A stretch of DNA of 64,000 bases from NCBI GenBank assembly GCA_963717445.1, contig OY970334.1, positions 744,001 through 808,000 on the forward strand. The letters are read 5' to 3'. Each line of letters begins with the position of its first letter. Positions within the stretch are counted from its first letter, which is position 1. A program made the translations under genes and the position numbers. This DNA is from JAGVPT01 sp963717445. Its GTDB lineage: Bacteria > Bacteroidota > Ignavibacteria > UBA10030 > UBA8401. Below, piece by piece: positions 61,989 to 64,000 of the stretch. The notes under the pieces are model-generated. The model ran no database searches, was not told the origin of the DNA, and saw only the letters and a program-made list of their open reading frames with translations.

Positions 61989-62160
61989 GTTGGCAGGTCT
62001 CCTGGCTCTCCCGATTCATCTCTCGCCTTCCCGTCCGATTTTAACGGCCAGTGGCTTATGAGACATAATCTTTTTCGGGATCACAGTTGCGGGTCAGCTT
62101 CCGACTTTAACGGAATTCCCTTTTCATCCCGTCTTGCTAGTAGCGAGACGGGACACCAAC
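61989..62160 (-). promoter_or_regulatory. Cobalamin riboswitch upstream of the TonB-dependent receptor
   Basis: On the minus strand the sequence contains the conserved B12 box AGCCAGGAGACCTGCC near its 3' end (about 61990-62006) and the core GGGAA...GCACAACTG-like elements (GACCCGCAACTGTGATCCCG). The outer stem GTTGG/CCAAC closes the structure. The arrangement fits an adenosylcobalamin aptamer. It is followed by an attenuator and then the receptor gene. A TATAAT word lies at 62164-62169, just upstream of the aptamer. Confidence 0.92.
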
Positions 62161-62163
62161 ATC

Positions 62164-62169
62164 ATTATA
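62164..62169 (-). promoter_or_regulatory. Candidate -10 element for the TonB receptor transcript
   Basis: The minus-strand word TATAAT lies directly before the riboswitch. A TTATTG element 17 nt upstream is a poor -35. The promoter is a weak assignment, and FCB bacteria may use different consensus sequences. Confidence 0.35.
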
Positions 62170-62194
62170 GAAAAGAACGTTCACAGCAATAAAT

Positions 62195-62737
62195 TCATTC
62201 AAGCAAAGATTGCTCTGTCCATTTTACTTTTTTCAGTGCAATGAGCAATCCTTCATACGCACCGAACATCACCGCGACAAAAAAGAGATCGCCGGTTACG
62301 GTGCCACGGAAAAATGGAATTGCAGCGACATAACATTCAACCAAACCGGCCCACGTCGGCGCATACATCGATCCCGGCGTTGCCCAAACTCCGAAGTTTG
62401 TAACAACAAAAAAGAGAACCGAGCTGGCAAACGTTCCGCCAAGAATGTAGAGAGGCTTTTTGTGATTTTTCAACCATAGGCCAATCAATCCGATAAGGAC
62501 AAAACTGCCGTACACCCAATACATCCCGCTGTAAAAGCCAATAAAGTAATCGCTTACCAGCATTGCCAATACCGGTACGACAAAAGCATACCTTCTTTCA
62601 AGGTACACACCGCCAAAAAGTGCAATGGCGGCAATTGCAGTAAAGTTAGCGGGGTGGGGCAGCAAACGAGAGAATGCCGCGACAATAACCAACAGAAGCG
62701 CCGCACCGAATCTCACCAATGATTGCCTGTTGCTCAT
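62195..62737 (-). CDS. DUF6580-type membrane protein, predicted cobalamin ECF transporter S component
   Basis: A membrane protein of about 180 residues. I choose the ATG at 62737, preceded by AAAGGAG with an 8-nt gap; a longer frame would run through the second riboswitch's terminator. It has about five or six hydrophobic helices (for example FGAALLLVIVAAFSRLL, AFVVPVLAMLVSDYFIGFYS, GGTFASSVLFFVVTNF). The DUF6580 assignment rests on recognition of the helix pattern and PHPANFTAIAAIALFGG. Control by its own cobalamin riboswitch supports a role in corrinoid uptake. Confidence 0.75.
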   Translation of the reverse strand: MSNRQSLVRFGAALLLVIVAAFSRLLPHPANFTAIAAIALFGGVYLERRYAFVVPVLAMLVSDYFIGFYSGMYWVYGSFVLIGLIGLWLKNHKKPLYILGGTFASSVLFFVVTNFGVWATPGSMYAPTWAGLVECYVAAIPFFRGTVTGDLFFVAVMFGAYEGLLIALKKVKWTEQSLLE

Positions 62738-62801
62738 GAGTACGACTCCTTTCATGAATAATTCATTGTGAAAAAATAGATTCTGTACAAACTCAACACA
62801 A

Positions 62802-62832
62802 AACCCCGACCTTCGTAAAGAAAATCGGGGTT
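62802..62832 (-). terminator. Attenuator hairpin of the second cobalamin riboswitch
   Basis: An 8-bp perfect stem (62802-62809 with 62825-62832) followed on the minus strand by TTTTGTGTTG. It lies between the second aptamer and the DUF6580 gene, so it is probably the expression platform. Confidence 0.7.
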
Positions 62833-62904
62833 GATAAATCTGAACTCTTTCGTATTCGAATAAGAATACTGCAACCTTTTTCCTCGAAGGCATTGCGTAG
62901 TGAA

Positions 62905-63074
62905 GTTGGCAGGTCTCCTGGCTCTCCCGATTTCGGTCTCGCCTTCCCGTCCGATCGTGCAGACAGTGGCTTTGAGATGAACTCTCTCCCGGGATTACAG
63001 TTGCGGGTCAGCTTCCGATTTTAACGGAATTCCCTTTTCATCCCGTCTTGCTTACAGCGAGACGGGACACCAAC
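62905..63074 (-). promoter_or_regulatory. Cobalamin riboswitch upstream of the DUF6580 gene
   Basis: Same organisation as the riboswitch at 61989-62160: closing GTTGG/CCAAC stem, B12 box AGCCAGGAGACCTGCC near 62909, and the ACCCGCAACTGTAATCCCGG core. The 3' half is nearly identical to the other copy, including the GACGGG-rich stem-loop, while the 5' variable arms differ. Confidence 0.92.
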
Positions 63075-63170
63075 ATCAAAGTATTGAAAAGAACAATTTA
63101 TTGAAAGCAATATACAACACCTAAAAGCGTTTGTCAAGAAGGAAGTTTATGGGGAGTTGCATATCTCCAA

Positions 63171-63201
63171 ACTATCCGATTGCTTAAAGCAATCGGATAG
63201 T
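63171..63201 (-). terminator. Hairpin downstream of the GH67 gene
   Basis: A 15-bp perfect inverted repeat (63171-63185 and 63187-63201) with one central base, ACTATCCGATTGCTT and its complement. It is 10 bp after the stop of the GH67 gene. There is no long T-run on the minus strand, so it is a probable rather than certain terminator. Confidence 0.5.
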
Positions 63202-63210
63202 GCATGAGTG

Positions 63211-64000
63211 TTAATGAATTATCGGCATCTTGCTGAACTTTTGGAAATAACTCAGACACGTATCCCTCCAAATCCCTGCGTCTATTTTCTGTTTTTCCAA
63301 TCGCGTCTTAACCTGCAAAAATATTTCCGGATCGATCGATTTTTTCAGAGCCGTCCATGTTGACAGCATCGAATCAACATAATCGGTCCCCGAGTAGTAT
63401 TTACTGCAAAGCTCTTCCCAGAGGGTTTTGCCCGACCTCATTCTGTGATCCCAGCGGACATGATGAAACCAGAGCAAATATTTTTCGGGACAGGTATTGA
63501 TGTCGTCAAAGGTTTCCTTCAGAGGAGAAAAATATTGGCCAACAGCGTCGCTGCCGGTTGAACTCCTGTCAAAACCGATGCCGATGCTGTCGGCGCGATG
63601 ATAATAGACCGGCGTCCAGTCGGGCCGGCCTTTATCGTACGACGGCTCCGGACCATAGTGAAAATCTGTTTGCATGATATGATGCAAACCGAGCGGCTCC
63701 ATATAATCGACACATGCCTCCCGTGAACCCATCATCATAGAGCTCACCGATGCAACAACACCGGAGTCGTTACTTAAGGTCATTCTGACCCACTCATCCG
63801 CGATCTGCTTTGCGGAGAGTTCGTGGTCCCAGGCAAGCCGCCCAAAAGCGTACCAATTTGCTTGTGCAAAGGGGTGTCCACACCAATTCCGGTCATCTCC
63901 AATGTTTGCAACACCTGCCATACCGGTCATCCGGTAATGTTCCAAAGTTCCATCGATGATCGAAGCCAGCGTGGAGCCACGACCTTTGGCGTGCGTATCG
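63211..64000 (-). CDS. GH67 alpha-glucuronidase (C-terminal part)
   Basis: Partial gene; the N-terminus lies beyond the right edge. The visible 262 residues match the C-terminal part of family GH67 alpha-glucuronidases, which remove 4-O-methylglucuronic acid from xylo-oligosaccharides. Diagnostic stretches are GDDRNWCGHPFAQANWYAFG, RLAWDHELSAKQIADEWVRM, MEPLGLHHIMQTDFHYGPEP and VYYHRADSIGIGFDRSSTGS. The reading frame continues upstream of an internal TTG, through DTHAKGRGSTLASIIDGT, to the window edge. The catalytic residues in the central domain are not visible here. Confidence 0.88.
   Translation of the reverse strand, partial: DTHAKGRGSTLASIIDGTLEHYRMTGMAGVANIGDDRNWCGHPFAQANWYAFGRLAWDHELSAKQIADEWVRMTLSNDSGVVASVSSMMMGSREACVDYMEPLGLHHIMQTDFHYGPEPSYDKGRPDWTPVYYHRADSIGIGFDRSSTGSDAVGQYFSPLKETFDDINTCPEKYLLWFHHVRWDHRMRSGKTLWEELCSKYYSGTDYVDSMLSTWTALKKSIDPEIFLQVKTRLEKQKIDAGIWRDTCLSYFQKFSKMPIIH

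Noticed and set aside
1..64000. CRISPR arrays, tRNA/rRNA genes, phage or insertion-sequence transposase genes
   Set aside because: No regularly spaced direct repeats, tRNA-like T-loop/acceptor patterns, or transposase, integrase (other than the chromosomal-type Xer) or Cas proteins were seen.

Overview
This window reads as a chromosomal segment of a diderm bacterium of the Bacteroidota/Chlorobiota/Ignavibacteriota (FCB) branch, most plausibly an Ignavibacteria-like lineage. That placement is inferred from gene content: DUF2795 and DUF494 proteins, HprK beside a ribosome hibernation factor, a split methylmalonyl-CoA mutase, pyruvoyl-dependent arginine decarboxylase, a BamA/TamA-type barrel and a TonB-dependent receptor. 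No rRNA or tRNA was found to test it. Almost all genes lie on the minus strand. Only mazG (41.8 kb) and the smpB-tyrS-arginine decarboxylase group (52.3-54.7 kb) are on the plus strand.

Layout, left to right. 0-10.8 kb: start of DNA polymerase III delta', an outer-membrane assembly barrel, a DUF2795 protein, an M23 envelope peptidase, hprK, a hibernation factor, xerD-like, topA, a DUF494 protein, ybeY, an unrecognised protein and an MBL hydrolase. 10.8-14 kb: a frameshifted gamma carbonic anhydrase, a DUF3108 protein and an S41 processing protease. 14.16-14.82 kb: a 648-bp palindrome-rich insertion with terminal inverted repeats and a 9-bp direct repeat on each side. 14.9-23.7 kb: lysS, malQ, a pseudouridine synthase, scpB, a frameshifted scpA, trpS, an HNH nuclease and aroC. 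23.9-34.2 kb: an HtrA protease, recO, mtnA, a PfkB kinase, a Nudix hydrolase, a second pseudouridine synthase, an atypical SDR, a DmpA-type peptidase, a SpoU methyltransferase and the mutase large subunit. 34.3-51.8 kb: comEC, a phosphomutase-like metalloenzyme, dtd, prmC, a winged-helix-like protein with acidic and basic tails, an amidohydrolase, mazG, phoH, a LysM/lipoprotein pair, radC, a TPR plus periplasmic-binding protein, an ABC exporter and guaA. 52.3-64 kb: smpB, tyrS, arginine decarboxylase, PAP2 phosphatase, lytic transglycosylase, a phosphohexomutase homologue that has lost its catalytic motifs, a zinc-ribbon/DUF2007 protein, nanE, a TonB receptor and a small membrane transporter each behind its own cobalamin riboswitch, and the C-terminal part of a GH67 alpha-glucuronidase.

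How it works together. Most of the window is housekeeping: translation, chromosome segregation, envelope biogenesis and RNA modification. Gene pairs are often tightly packed with ATGA or TAATG overlaps. A cobalamin theme links the two riboswitch-controlled uptake genes with a B12-dependent mutase. The least explained parts are the 648-bp insertion, a dispersed repeat of about 77 bp, the motif-poor phosphohexomutase coupled to a zinc-ribbon protein, and the winged-helix-like protein next to prmC. Two conserved genes carry single-base frameshifts at short homopolymers, which may be sequence errors. No CRISPR array, prophage, transposase, rRNA or tRNA was found.
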